DNA of 64,000 nt from Geopseudomonas sagittaria (GCF_900115715.1 NZ_FOXM01000004.1:248001-312000), one strand, 5' to 3'. Shown: positions 30,356 through 39,046, counted from the stretch's first letter. The notes: generated by a model from the letters alone, not told the origin. Numbers and translations are program-made.

Positions 30356-31156
30356 ATGCTGGTTTTCCCGCAGATCGACCCGGTGGCCATCGCCCTCGGC
30401 CCGCTGAAGATCCACTGGTACGGCCTGATGTACCTGATCGGCATCGGCGGCGCCTGGCTGCTCGCCAGCCGCCGCCTGGCGCGCTTCGACCCCGCCTGGA
30501 CCCGCGACACCCTCTCCGACATGGTGTTCTGGGTGGCCTGCGGGGTGATCCTCGGCGGACGCTTCGGCTACGTGGTGTTCTACAACTTCGAACAGTTCCT
30601 CGCCGACCCGCTGTGGCTGCTGCGCATCTGGGAAGGCGGCATGTCGTTCCACGGCGGCCTGCTCGGCGTGATGCTGGCGGTGTGGTGGTTCGGCCGGCGC
30701 ACCGGCAAGGGCTTCTTCCAGCTGATGGACTTCATCGCCCCGCTGGTGCCGCTGGGCCTGGGCGCCGGACGGATCGGCAACTTCATCAACGCCGAGCTGT
30801 GGGGCAAGCCCACCGACCTGCCGTGGGCCATGCTGTTCCCGGCGTGGAGCGATCCCGAGCAGCTGGCCCGCCATCCCTCGCAGCTGTACCAGTTCGCCCT
30901 CGAGGGCGTGGCGCTGTTCGCCATCCTCTGGCTGTACTCGCGCAAGCCGCGGCCGACCATGGCGGTATCCGGGCTGTTCGCCGCCTGCTACGGCCTGTTC
31001 CGCTTCCTGGTCGAATTCGTCCGTGTGCCGGACGCCCAGCTCGGCTACCTGGCCGGCGGCTGGCTGACCATGGGCCAGGTCCTCAGCCTGCCGATGATCC
31101 TCGGCGGCCTGGGCCTCATGGCGTACGCCTACCACCGCGTCGGACGTACCGCGTAG
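30356..31156 (+). CDS. lgt: prolipoprotein diacylglyceryl transferase
   Basis: A 266-residue membrane enzyme that transfers diacylglycerol to the lipobox cysteine of prolipoproteins. Family signatures '[11 protein letters not shown]' (essential His), '[15 protein letters not shown]' and '[13 protein letters not shown]'. AGGAA precedes the ATG. In Pseudomonas lgt is followed by thyA, and here the 5' part of thyA is still in place 140 bases downstream. Confidence 0.96.
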   Translation: MLVFPQIDPVAIALGPLKIHWYGLMYLIGIGGAWLLASRRLARFDPAWTRDTLSDMVFWVACGVILGGRFGYVVFYNFEQFLADPLWLLRIWEGGMSFHGGLLGVMLAVWWFGRRTGKGFFQLMDFIAPLVPLGLGAGRIGNFINAELWGKPTDLPWAMLFPAWSDPEQLARHPSQLYQFALEGVALFAILWLYSRKPRPTMAVSGLFAACYGLFRFLVEFVRVPDAQLGYLAGGWLTMGQVLSLPMILGGLGLMAYAYHRVGRTA

Positions 31157-31178
31157 GGGCGAATTCATTCGCCAGCCC

Positions 31179-31262
31179 CGTAGGGTGGGCAACTCGCGCC
31201 GCGATTGCCCACCTTTCGGCCGGAATCGGTAGCAAATCGCTGCGCGAGTTTTCTACCCTACG
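31179..31262. repeat. long imperfect inverted repeat before thyA
   Basis: Arms of about 28 bases: CGTAGGGTGG..AACTCGCGC on the left and GCGCGAGTT..CTACCCTACG on the right, each continued by GCGATT/AATCGC. They are separated by about 25 bases that contain GGTAGCA. It fits a Pseudomonas intergenic repeat and lies within the leader or promoter region of thyA. Confidence 0.6.
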
Positions 31263-31295
31263 CCCCCTGAAACTCCCCCTTTGCCGAGCCCTGCC

Positions 31296-31736
31296 ATGAA
31301 ACAGTACCTCGACCTGATGCGCCTGGTGCGCGAGACCGGCACCTTCAAGGCCGACCGCACCGGCACCGGCACCTACAGCGTGTTCGGCCACCAGATGCGC
31401 TTCGACCTGGCCGCCGGCTTCCCGCTGGTCACCACCAAGAAGTGCCACCTGAAATCGATCATCCACGAGCTGCTGTGGTTCCTCCAGGGCGACACCAACA
31501 TCAAGTACCTGCAGGACCACGGCGTGCGCATCTGGGACGAGTGGGCCGACGAGAACGGCGACCTCGGCCCGGTGTACGGCTACCAGTGGCGCAACTGGCC
31601 GGCACCCAACGGCGAGTCGATCGACCAGATCGCCAAGCTGATCGCGATGATCAAGAGCAACCCCGACTCGCGCCGGCTGATCGTCTCGGCGTGGAACCCG
31701 GCGCTGGTCGAGCAGATGGCCCTGCCGCCGTGCCAT
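31296..31736 (+). pseudogene. thyA: host thymidylate synthase, 5' part, cut at the active site
   Basis: Codons 1-147 of a normal Pseudomonas ThyA starting '[15 protein letters not shown]' with '[12 protein letters not shown]', '[13 protein letters not shown]' and '[12 protein letters not shown]'. It runs intact to 'ALPPCH', the Cys being the nucleophile, and then enters foreign DNA. The frame stays open for 35 more codons of element sequence and stops at TGA 31839-31841, whose first two bases lie inside the ATG of the replacement thyA. The missing C-terminal half contains the folate and dUMP contacts, so this fragment cannot be active. The continuation lies at 54137. Confidence 0.93.
31730..31736 (+). 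repeat. left 7-bp direct repeat flanking the island (GTGCCAT)
   Basis: GTGCCAT at the left junction; the same seven bases recur at 54136-54142. TGC CAT are the catalytic Cys-His codons of thyA, so the repeat is the crossover core of the insertion. Confidence 0.8.
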
Positions 31737-31746
31737 TTTGTGGACA
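31736..31746 (+). repeat. left terminal inverted repeat of the island
   Basis: TTTTGTGGACA, which matches at 10 of 11 positions the reverse complement of TGTCCGCAAAA at the right end (54125-54135). Likely recombinase core-binding sites. Confidence 0.7.
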
Positions 31747-31837
31747 TGCGTCAGTCTGGTGTCAGATCCTCCACTCCATCCTTGCGCCAGAGGACTAGCT
31801 CAAGAGAGCCCTACCAACACATTGAGAGCTTTTTGGC

Positions 31838-32671
31838 ATGAAGCAATATCTTGAACTGCTGAAGGACGTTATTGAGAACGGAGCTCAGAAAGGCGACCGG
31901 ACTGGCACTGGAACGAAGGCTGTATTCGGCAGGCAGTTCCGACACAACCTTGCTGACGGCTTCCCGCTCCTCACTACCAAAAAGCTCCATTTCAAGAGTA
32001 TCGCCAATGAGTTGATATGGATGCTCAATGGTGGCACCAACACCAAGTGGCTAAATGAACACGGAGTAACCATTTGGGATGAGTGGGCCACAGAAGATGG
32101 TGATCTTGGCCCAATATATGGCGCTCAATGGACTGCATGGCCCACTAAAGATGGTGGAAAAATCAACCAGATTGATTACATGATTGACTGCCTGAAGAAC
32201 AATCCAAATAGTCGACGAATCCTATTTCACGGCTGGAACACTGAGTACCTCCCCGACGAAAAAATGTCCCCTCAGGAGAATGTAAAAAATGGCCGCCAAG
32301 CGCTTGCCGTTTGTCATCTCCTGTACCAAGCATTTGTTGCTGATGGTCACTTGTCAATGCAGCTGTACATTAGAAGCTCTGACGTATTCCTGGGGCTACC
32401 GTACAACACCGCTGCTCTGGCCTTGCTCACACACATGCTTGCTCAGCAATGCGACTTGATTCCTCATGAAATCATAGTTTCGCTGGGAGATACGCACGCC
32501 TACTCCAACCACATGGCGCAAATAGAGACTCAACTGCAGCGTGAACCAAAGAAGCTTCCGCAGCTGATCATCAAGAGAAAGCCAGAAAGCATATATGGAT
32601 ATAACTTCGAAGACTTTGAGATTGTCAACTATGATGCGCACCCGAGCATAAAAGCACCTGTTGCAATTTGA
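31838..32671 (+). CDS. thyA: thymidylate synthase carried by the island
   Basis: A complete 277-residue ThyA, slightly longer than the usual 264, and clearly diverged from the host copy (more AT-rich, different codon use). All functional parts are present: '[12 protein letters not shown]', '[17 protein letters not shown]', '[11 protein letters not shown]', the nucleophile in '[11 protein letters not shown]', '[14 protein letters not shown]', '[10 protein letters not shown]' and the C-terminal 'IKAPVAI'. Its ATG overlaps the stop of the truncated host frame (ATGA), and it has only a poor ribosome site of its own, so it is probably translated by coupling from the host gene. It most likely replaces the function destroyed by the insertion. 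Confidence 0.95.
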   Translation: MKQYLELLKDVIENGAQKGDRTGTGTKAVFGRQFRHNLADGFPLLTTKKLHFKSIANELIWMLNGGTNTKWLNEHGVTIWDEWATEDGDLGPIYGAQWTAWPTKDGGKINQIDYMIDCLKNNPNSRRILFHGWNTEYLPDEKMSPQENVKNGRQALAVCHLLYQAFVADGHLSMQLYIRSSDVFLGLPYNTAALALLTHMLAQQCDLIPHEIIVSLGDTHAYSNHMAQIETQLQREPKKLPQLIIKRKPESIYGYNFEDFEIVNYDAHPSIKAPVAI

Positions 32672-32690
32672 CATATCCGGGAGAATTGAA

Positions 32691-32882
32691 ATGGACATTA
32701 ACCTTTCTGCATTCGAAGGTTGGCAGTACCTCTTTGGCCTCGCACTTTTCATTGGCTTCTTTTTTGTCATAAAGCTTACATTCAATCGAGTTTCAAAAAG
32801 AAACTCTGTGAAGGCGAAGAATGACTCCGTGGCAGTTGGAGGAGATGTCCACGGATCAATCAATATAACGAAGAAGAAGTAA
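32691..32882 (+). CDS. small single-pass membrane protein with NSxAVGG tail motif
   Basis: A 63-residue protein starting 'MDINLSAFEGWQY', with one membrane segment ('LFGLALFIGFFFVIKLTF') and a basic cytoplasmic tail ending in 'KNDSVAVGGDVHGSINI' and a triple lysine. GGGAG precedes the ATG. The tail motif is repeated near the N-terminus of the next gene product ('NNSLAVGGNVENINI'), which points to the two proteins pairing by a shared beta-strand element, perhaps placing the large protein at the membrane. It is 19 bases after thyA and 32 bases before the next gene. Function unknown. Confidence 0.72.
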   Translation: MDINLSAFEGWQYLFGLALFIGFFFVIKLTFNRVSKRNSVKAKNDSVAVGGDVHGSINITKKK

Positions 32883-32914
32883 TTACCCGCCACTAACCAT
32901 ACAAGGGAGTTGCA

Positions 32915-35900
32915 ATGCTAGACCTTTTAAGAGCGCTTTTTGGCGGAAGAAAAGTCACAGCAGAAAACAACTCCCTTGCAGTTGGCGGAAATGTTGAAAA
33001 CATAAACATAATCGTCGCCGACAAAGAGCACCTAGACAAGCTCGCAATTAATATTGGAGCTCAACCAGGAAGCACCACCCAAATCGACGTTAGCGCCGCC
33101 TTTGAGATTGACGAGCAAATCACTGAGCTACGCGAAATAGTAAATGCAGGCCAAGTCAAGATTGCCCTGGAATTGCTAGATCGCTTTTATCTCCGCCATG
33201 CCGCAAAGCTAAACCACACACAGCAGTTCAGAGTAAAAACTAACTGTGCAGTTTGCCACTTCAAGCTTGGCAGAGCCAATGTGGCTGCAAATATGTTTCA
33301 TGAAGCATTTGCCCTTTGCCCTAGCGACGCGAAGGCTTTAGCCAACAAAGTACTTGCCTATTTGATTGAAGGAAAGAGCAAAGAAGCTTACGAATTTGCC
33401 GTCACAAAGATAAAAGAAGACCCGAACAATGAGGCACTCGCAATCAATGGCCTACAAGCAGCAAGGATCATTGGCGGCGACCATGAAAGTTTTTATAGCT
33501 TGATTGGAGAGACTGCAAAGGGCAGCGAATATGTAGTCGCTGCTTATATGGACTATCTACTAAGCCAGAAGGCACCGGGCCGTTATAAACTGGTTCTTGA
33601 GTCTCTAGAAAAATTCCCCGAGAACAGCTCACTAAAAATGCATGCTGCGCTTTCTCAACTGGAAAAAATAGTAGAAGAAAACCGCCTTGGCGATGAAATC
33701 CAGATCCCCATCTCGGATGGGGATGCTCTCCGCGAAGTCACCAAAGTCCTTGAGGATAGTTGGGGTAAATTTAAAAGCAGCGAGTGCATGTTTGACGCCA
33801 CAAACGAAGCAGACGCATCAAACCTGCTTCACTGCTATGTGTTGTCTGGAGATAAAAGCAAAACAATTTCATACTGCAAAGAGCTACTAGACAACTACCC
33901 CACCAACCAGCGCTTCGTAGAACAGTGCGTACAGGTTTCTCTTGACTACAGGAATGACAACTTATTCCATCAATCAATAAAACTCCTATCAGACGTATCA
34001 CTATCAAGAAAATACGCATTAGCAAATAACATTAATAACAGAAACTGGAGCGAACTTTCGAAGCTCCAAGATTACGTCATTGAAAGATTTGACGATGACA
34101 CGAAAGCTATTGCAAAAATTTCGCACTGCATAGCCAAAGCCGTTCAGAACAACATAAACGGAAAAATAGAGCTAGAGAGCTTTATAACCAGCGAAAGGAT
34201 TAATTCTCGCGCAAAAACCGTGCTTTACATTCTTTCATACTCGTGCAAAGTACCTCAAATCATAAAAATCGCCCATGAGTATGGACTAAAAAATATAGAC
34301 ACCAACCTTGTCAAAGAAGAAGCTTTGGCATTCTCAAAAGTCGCACAGGCCTGTAATGACTGGCCATCTATGATATTGGCCCTGAAAACCTTTTCTCCAC
34401 CTGAAGTAAATTGCGAGGAGACCCGAGCAATTGCTCTTGCCTATATCAACAAGACACCAGTCCAAGCTGATGCGGTAGCCTTTTTCGAATCAGCCATAAA
34501 GCACCAAGCAAAGGAAAATTACTTTACCCTGCTGTACGGTATTTTCTGCTACAGACGGAAAGACTCTATCAAAGCAAAAGAAGCACTGACTGAGTATCTA
34601 TCCAATGGCGGCAATGACGTTAATGCAATTTTAGCCCTAGCGGACATATTCCACTTAAATGGCGAACATGAATCCGTTAGCCAAATGATGGAAAAAATTG
34701 AACCCAACAGGGTTAATGGAGAGCCGAACCAACTCGCCAACCTAGCCAGATTGCTTGTTCAATACGGCGCCCCACAGACCGGACTTGAATTAGCTCTTAA
34801 ACTATACAAGGAAAACCCTAAAAACCCAGATGTTGCATTAGCTTATGCCAACATTTTCCTTTTTGGAGGAAGCCGCCTTACGATTGAGGAGATAGAGGTG
34901 GTTTGCCCAGGCACTCACTTCAAGCTCAAATCGCAAGATGACGCTATTATTGAGCGCTACGTAGCGGACGACCATTTTGAAAGAGCTGAGCTCGGACTTT
35001 CAGATCAAGACCCATACCTAGATGCCTTTATTAACAAAAAAGTTGGCGACAAGTGGTCTCAACCTACTTTCCAAGGCAGCTTGGAATGGACACTGGTCGA
35101 AGTCAAAAACAAATACATCTACGCATTCCACCACATAATCAACAACTATGAATATGAATACCCAGGACATGGCGGGTTTGGCGTAATAAAAACGGTTGGG
35201 GACGATATAGAGCCCATCCTAGAAATGATCAAGCAGAACGCCGAAAAGGACGAGAAAATACTGAAGGAGCTTCACTCTAAAAACATACCACTCTCTTTTA
35301 TTTCAGAGCTTTGGAAAAGAAATGTGCTTGATGTCGCCCAAATTATTCGGCAAAACTTTGGCGACATATATACATGTGTCGGCACGCATCAAGAGCGAGA
35401 GTCTGCCCAGGCAGCTATTCGGACAAGATTAGACTCAGGAATTGTGCTCGACACCTATACAGCATGGGTAGCTTCATCCGCAGTCATCTTAGATGCCATT
35501 ACTAGAATTTGCCCTAGGATCATCATTCCAGGCTCTTCAATTCATCGATTGCAGGCTATAGCTGAGAATCAGCGTGCATCCATAGGCTCTGAAATGTCTA
35601 TTGGGTGGGACGGTGGAAACTTCATTCGGACTATAACCACAACCGAAGAGCGCGAAAAGTGGATAGAATTTTTCACATTGAGAGTAAACACTCTCAAGGA
35701 TCGCTGCAAAATCATATCCTTCGCTTTACCCGAGCAGCTGGATGGCACAACAGAAGAGCTTATTAATATCCTTGACCAAGAAGCACTAGACCCCTACCTT
35801 ATTGCTGAAAGCGAAAAATGTGTATTGATATCCGATGACGGGTTTTCCCGGCAATTTGCAAGAGAGGCATATGGAGTAAATAACTCCGGGTGGCTGCAGG

Positions 35901-36382
35901 CATTATTGGAGATCGGGTTAGACAACAATGCGATTGACTTAGAAATTTACTCCTCATGCATAGCAGAGCTAGCGCTGTATCGCCACAACTTCATTGCACT
36001 CAACAGCACAACTCTCGTCGAAATATACAAAAAAGACAGCGCAGACCTAGAAAGCTTCCGCGCAGCAATAAGATATATAGGAAGTAAAAATGCAGAGCCA
36101 TCCAGTCATTATAATGTACTAAAAGAATTCATCATTAAAATCTGGATCAATGATATCTACGACACACGAGACACTGCAGCTTACACCCTTCTCAAGAAGA
36201 GCATTAGCTTGAGTCATCCTGACGTTAAGGCCATGAAAGCAACAAGCCTAGTCCTGGATAGGGTTATACGAATGCCTGAGTCATTGGAAATTCTTAACAG
36301 ACTAGCAAATCTAGAAGCCCCAAGACTTAATAATTTCATCCTAGACTGGCTGGAAGGGCACTTCATGTTCAATCAGCAATAA
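32915..36382 (+). CDS. TPR protein with GreAB-C-like and C-terminal PIN-like nuclease domains
   Basis: An 1155-residue protein. Residues about 17-35 carry the NSLAVGG beta motif shared with the preceding small protein. Residues about 60-690 are helical TPR-like repeats ('ANMFHEAFALCPSDAKALANKVLAYL'-type units). Around 695-760 'DAFINKKVGDKW' followed by 'WTLVEVKNKY' resembles the GreA/GreB C-terminal domain. From about 840 a PIN-like fold is suggested by 'GIVLDTYTAW', by 'LISDDGFSRQFA' and by 'WLQALLE', with the acidic residues expected of a metal-dependent RNase. TPR/GreAB-C/PIN proteins occur in prokaryotic conflict systems. AGGGAG precedes the ATG. Targets and triggers are unknown. Confidence 0.7.
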   Translation: MLDLLRALFGGRKVTAENNSLAVGGNVENINIIVADKEHLDKLAINIGAQPGSTTQIDVSAAFEIDEQITELREIVNAGQVKIALELLDRFYLRHAAKLNHTQQFRVKTNCAVCHFKLGRANVAANMFHEAFALCPSDAKALANKVLAYLIEGKSKEAYEFAVTKIKEDPNNEALAINGLQAARIIGGDHESFYSLIGETAKGSEYVVAAYMDYLLSQKAPGRYKLVLESLEKFPENSSLKMHAALSQLEKIVEENRLGDEIQIPISDGDALREVTKVLEDSWGKFKSSECMFDATNEADASNLLHCYVLSGDKSKTISYCKELLDNYPTNQRFVEQCVQVSLDYRNDNLFHQSIKLLSDVSLSRKYALANNINNRNWSELSKLQDYVIERFDDDTKAIAKISHCIAKAVQNNINGKIELESFITSERINSRAKTVLYILSYSCKVPQIIKIAHEYGLKNIDTNLVKEEALAFSKVAQACNDWPSMILALKTFSPPEVNCEETRAIALAYINKTPVQADAVAFFESAIKHQAKENYFTLLYGIFCYRRKDSIKAKEALTEYLSNGGNDVNAILALADIFHLNGEHESVSQMMEKIEPNRVNGEPNQLANLARLLVQYGAPQTGLELALKLYKENPKNPDVALAYANIFLFGGSRLTIEEIEVVCPGTHFKLKSQDDAIIERYVADDHFERAELGLSDQDPYLDAFINKKVGDKWSQPTFQGSLEWTLVEVKNKYIYAFHHIINNYEYEYPGHGGFGVIKTVGDDIEPILEMIKQNAEKDEKILKELHSKNIPLSFISELWKRNVLDVAQIIRQNFGDIYTCVGTHQERESAQAAIRTRLDSGIVLDTYTAWVASSAVILDAITRICPRIIIPGSSIHRLQAIAENQRASIGSEMSIGWDGGNFIRTITTTEEREKWIEFFTLRVNTLKDRCKIISFALPEQLDGTTEELINILDQEALDPYLIAESEKCVLISDDGFSRQFAREAYGVNNSGWLQALLEIGLDNNAIDLEIYSSCIAELALYRHNFIALNSTTLVEIYKKDSADLESFRAAIRYIGSKNAEPSSHYNVLKEFIIKIWINDIYDTRDTAAYTLLKKSISLSHPDVKAMKATSLVLDRVIRMPESLEILNRLANLEAPRLNNFILDWLEGHFMFNQQ

Positions 36383-37008
36383 ATCAAAAACAATGATTCT
36401 CAAATGAATAATAAAAATTACTGGTGAGAAATCAGGATTTATGGTCTCGTTTTAACAATAAATTAGTGACCTCAGGAAACTCCCGCAAAGGGCCTCAACC
36501 TGACTCGCTCGTTGCTATCTCTTCCCGGAATTGCTCATCGCGCCCTGCAGAAGGAGAGCACGACTCCACTGATGACAGTGTCAAGAAAAATAGAACATCT
36601 GCCGCAACCTCAGAATAATCATGGCCGTCCACTAGCGCCTTAGGCCGACAGCGATGTATTCCGCAAGCATCGAGCCCAAAACTCCCGATAGCACAATTGA
36701 AAGCTAACTATCAAGCAGTGGCGCGCAGAGGCTCACGCAAATATGCTAATTTTATCTCGAAAAACCGCTCACAGAATGCTCCCCAAAAGGGACATTGAGC
36801 CTGTTTTTTGCACTTAATGTCCCTTTTTGGGAGCATTGATAGGATGCACGCTAGCGGCCAAAATATCGAAATAAAGGGGCTGCGTTCGCCTCAAATATCA
36901 GGGTTCAAGTCATCAAAAAATACCCCCTGCCCTACCTATGACCTTTGTCATATGCGTGGGCCATGGCTACAGTAGGCAGAACTGCTCAATACCCGTAAGA
37001 GGCTGGTG
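36383..37008. other. 626-base stretch without a convincing gene
   Basis: AT-rich DNA after the PIN-domain gene. It contains an ORF of 64 codons (36424-36618) with no ribosome site and no recognisable feature, which I do not call. The clearest structure is the long hairpin at 36775-36837. The last 100 bases may hold the promoter of the small gene at 37009. Confidence 0.5.
36775..36837. repeat. 22-bp inverted repeat with 19-base loop
   Basis: Arms AATGCTCCCCAAAAGGGACA(TT) and its reverse complement differ at a single base. The stem could be a strong terminator, a small RNA structure or a protein-binding site; no T run follows immediately. It lies alone in a non-coding stretch of the island. 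Confidence 0.65.
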
Positions 37009-37269
37009 ATGGACATTGATGTGCTGGAACTCAAGCTAAAGGCGGCTGTAGGGTCTGCCTTCATTAGACATGTACGCGAAAACCCTCAACTCGCCAGAGC
37101 TATTTATCATGAGCTCGTACCTTCCTATGGGCTCCCGTACCCAGAGCAAAAAATCCTCAGCGAGTGGCTCTTGGAGCCGAACGTCATTGATAACGGTGCG
37201 ACACTACCATATCCCTTCAACGACGAGTCCGAGCCGGACTCACTTCCTGGGACTACACACCTAGAATAG
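37009..37269 (+). CDS. small protein of unknown function
   Basis: An 86-residue protein ('MDIDVLELKLKAAVGSAFIRH') with an AAGAGG ribosome site and a GTG three bases upstream as alternative start. It is amphipathic and acidic at the C-terminus ('DESEPDSLPG'). No family recognised. It lies alone between two non-coding stretches of the island. Confidence 0.45.
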   Translation: MDIDVLELKLKAAVGSAFIRHVRENPQLARAIYHELVPSYGLPYPEQKILSEWLLEPNVIDNGATLPYPFNDESEPDSLPGTTHLE

Positions 37270-37360
37270 GAGTGAGACACATGGGGCACTCAGCTCGAAG
37301 CCGAATTCGGGGCGTGCTCATCGGTTTAGCCGGCCGCCACTTCCCCTATCAGCTCTCATT

Positions 37361-37963
37361 TCAATCGCGCTTCTCATTGTCCCCGCCCTCAAAGAGATGG
37401 AGGATTTCGTCCGCACCCATCTGGTCGAAATCGTCCGGCACATGAAGCTCGATATGGGCTTTCGGCGGTTCAAAATCCACGTCCACCGCGTCGAGCGGCT
37501 CCCGCTCCTGGTCTGGCGGTTGCTCCCGATCAGGGAAATCGACGATCTCAAGCCCAACGTCTTCCAGGTTCAGCCATAGGTCTTGCTCGGCCAGCTCACG
37601 AAGCCAGGCTGGATAGCGGTCGTGCAGCCAGCGGCGCTGGGCGCCGGAATCGGCTATCCCGGCACCACTAAGCATCGTCAGGTTGGCCATCAACCACAGC
37701 TGCAGCTGGACGTGGCCCTGCGGGTACGGCCCGTGTTCGGCTTCCAGCTCGTCCGCGAGGTCGGATAGGTATTTATTGTTCACGGAGGTCTCCGGATCAG
37801 GCCAGAATTCCCTCAATGGTAGCCCAGCGAGCAGGATTTGAAGGCCAGTCCCTACCCACTGGTAATCAGAGACCTCCGGATGGGGGAGGAGATTGAACGT
37901 AACGCCCGTTACGAACAGTGGCCCGGTGGGGTGCTGCCGCAGGCGGGGGGGGGTAGTGGTCAA
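37361..37963 (-). CDS. protein of unknown function with poly-C tract after its start
   Basis: A 200-residue protein ('MTTTPPRLRQHPTGPL'). It has a tryptophan-rich centre ('RRWLHDRYPAWLRELAEQDLWLNLED') and an acidic C-terminus. Codons 4-6 lie in a run of nine C residues (plus-strand G at 37945-37953); slippage there would switch the frame. No family recognised. It is more GC-rich than the PIN-domain gene, so it was probably acquired separately. Confidence 0.5.
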   Translation of the reverse strand: MTTTPPRLRQHPTGPLFVTGVTFNLLPHPEVSDYQWVGTGLQILLAGLPLREFWPDPETSVNNKYLSDLADELEAEHGPYPQGHVQLQLWLMANLTMLSGAGIADSGAQRRWLHDRYPAWLRELAEQDLWLNLEDVGLEIVDFPDREQPPDQEREPLDAVDVDFEPPKAHIELHVPDDFDQMGADEILHLFEGGDNEKRD

Positions 37964-38007
37964 GCCCTGGGAGGTCGCCGGATCGGAAACTGTTCAGGCC
38001 GCACCAT

Positions 38008-38054
38008 GGTTCATATGCGAGGCATTAGCCCACTTAATGCCTCGTATATGAATC
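38008..38054. repeat. 20-bp inverted repeat with 7-base loop
   Basis: Arms GGTTCATATGCGAGGCATTA and TAATGCCTCGTATATGAATC pair at 18 of 20 positions. It lies 45 bases upstream of the start of the poly-C gene. A hairpin this tight could be an operator, a terminator or a recombination site. Confidence 0.6.
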
Positions 38055-38198
38055 ATTTACATAGAAAGGGCGATCAGCATGCACATGATGCCGATCCAGA
38101 GCCTCCAGGCCCACTAAGCCGTTTTGACCGCAAATCGCAGTGGTGGCCGATTCATTCATCATCGCCCTTGTCTGCGCTCTATGCTCCAGATCCACGGA

Positions 38199-38429
38199 TC
38201 ATTCGTCTGACATCTCGGCAGCAGCCTGGCGCAGCAGTTCCAAGTTTTGCGGGTCTTGCAGCAGGTCGCGGGTGCGCTCCTTGATCACGCGGAAAGGCTC
38301 CCCAGCTGGTATCGTATCGATGACTCGACGCTGAGCTAGGCCAACGACACGATAGCCGTGGCGCTCGCACTCGTCCGGGTAGATGTCAGACAACGCAATA
38401 TGATCATCTGAATCGCCCATCACCATCAA
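38199..38429 (-). CDS. small protein of unknown function
   Basis: A 76-codon frame; the product from the most likely ATG begins 'MGDSDDHIALSDIYPDECER' after several alternative starts (TTG, ATG, GTG, ATG in a row). No clear ribosome site. It is charged and probably helical at its C-terminus. No family recognised. It precedes nothing obvious and is 135 bases from the next minus-strand gene. Confidence 0.4.
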   Translation of the reverse strand: MMVMGDSDDHIALSDIYPDECERHGYRVVGLAQRRVIDTIPAGEPFRVIKERTRDLLQDPQNLELLRQAAAEMSDE

Positions 38430-38564
38430 ATTTACAAGACAGCTTTCATATTAACCACATGCAATCAAAATATCAGCCAGGCCACTTGCAGACCATACGG
38501 CTTCGGCGGAAGCTCAATGGCGCCCCTGACAGCATCCTCATTCCCCATCTGAATAATCTGTACT

Positions 38565-38999
38565 TCAGGAACGGCAGTAGATCAAACGAGATTCTTTGAG
38601 TTGACCTCTCTTTGAGCGCTCATCTCCACCCGTCCGATAAGTCTTTCCGCTCTCGACAGTGTAGAGCGTGATGATGAATCTGTTGTCGTCTTCGATATTC
38701 CTAAGCTCCGTCAATCGCTCCATCGACCACTCGTCACGACCAGTCATCCAACCTGGCAGTACTACATGGATATCAGTGACGGTCATATCCCCAGCCTGCA
38801 GGCTCAAGATGTGTTCCAGCATGTATACCTCCGCTGTCATGAGTATCCTGGACTCCTCCCAGTCCTCGTGGGTGAACACGATGCGCACATGAAACCAGGG
38901 GGTGTTCAGCTCACTTTCCACCACCCGCCAGTAGCTGTATCCGTCCGCAGCAAGCAGACCCATGAAATCAACGGCGACGCTCTCGTGCGCTCTGAACAT
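38565..38999 (-). CDS. protein of unknown function, divergent from XRE regulator
   Basis: A 144-residue soluble protein ('MFRAHESVAVDFMGLLAADGY') with mixed alpha/beta character. It starts 90 bases from the divergently transcribed XRE gene, and the palindromic operator at 39016-39046 lies immediately in front of its ATG. It is therefore a likely target of that regulator, in the way of a two-gene regulated unit. No family recognised; no RelE/HigB-type catalytic pattern that I can see. Confidence 0.5.
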   Translation of the reverse strand: MFRAHESVAVDFMGLLAADGYSYWRVVESELNTPWFHVRIVFTHEDWEESRILMTAEVYMLEHILSLQAGDMTVTDIHVVLPGWMTGRDEWSMERLTELRNIEDDNRFIITLYTVESGKTYRTGGDERSKRGQLKESRLIYCRS

Positions 39000-39015
39000 C
39001 GTACAGACCTCAAAT

Positions 39016-39046
39016 GAACAGTATACATTGTAGCCGTATACTGTTC
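39016..39046. promoter_or_regulatory. operator for the XRE regulator
   Basis: Perfect inverted repeat GAACAGTATAC ... GTATACTGTTC with a nine-base spacer between the two divergent genes. Each half also contains the palindrome GTATAC, which could overlap the -10 regions of both promoters. Such a site just upstream of an XRE gene is a standard autoregulatory operator. Confidence 0.75.

Noticed and set aside
31281..31841. 186-residue variant thymidylate synthase as a functional gene
   Set aside because: Residues after the catalytic Cys-His come from island DNA and have no similarity to ThyA; it is the truncated host gene reading through to the next start.
36424..36618. 64-codon ORF after the PIN-domain gene
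   Set aside because: No ribosome site, no similarity and no support from spacing.
36775..38054. CRISPR array
   Set aside because: The two hairpins here are different from each other and are not spaced repeats; no cas genes are nearby.
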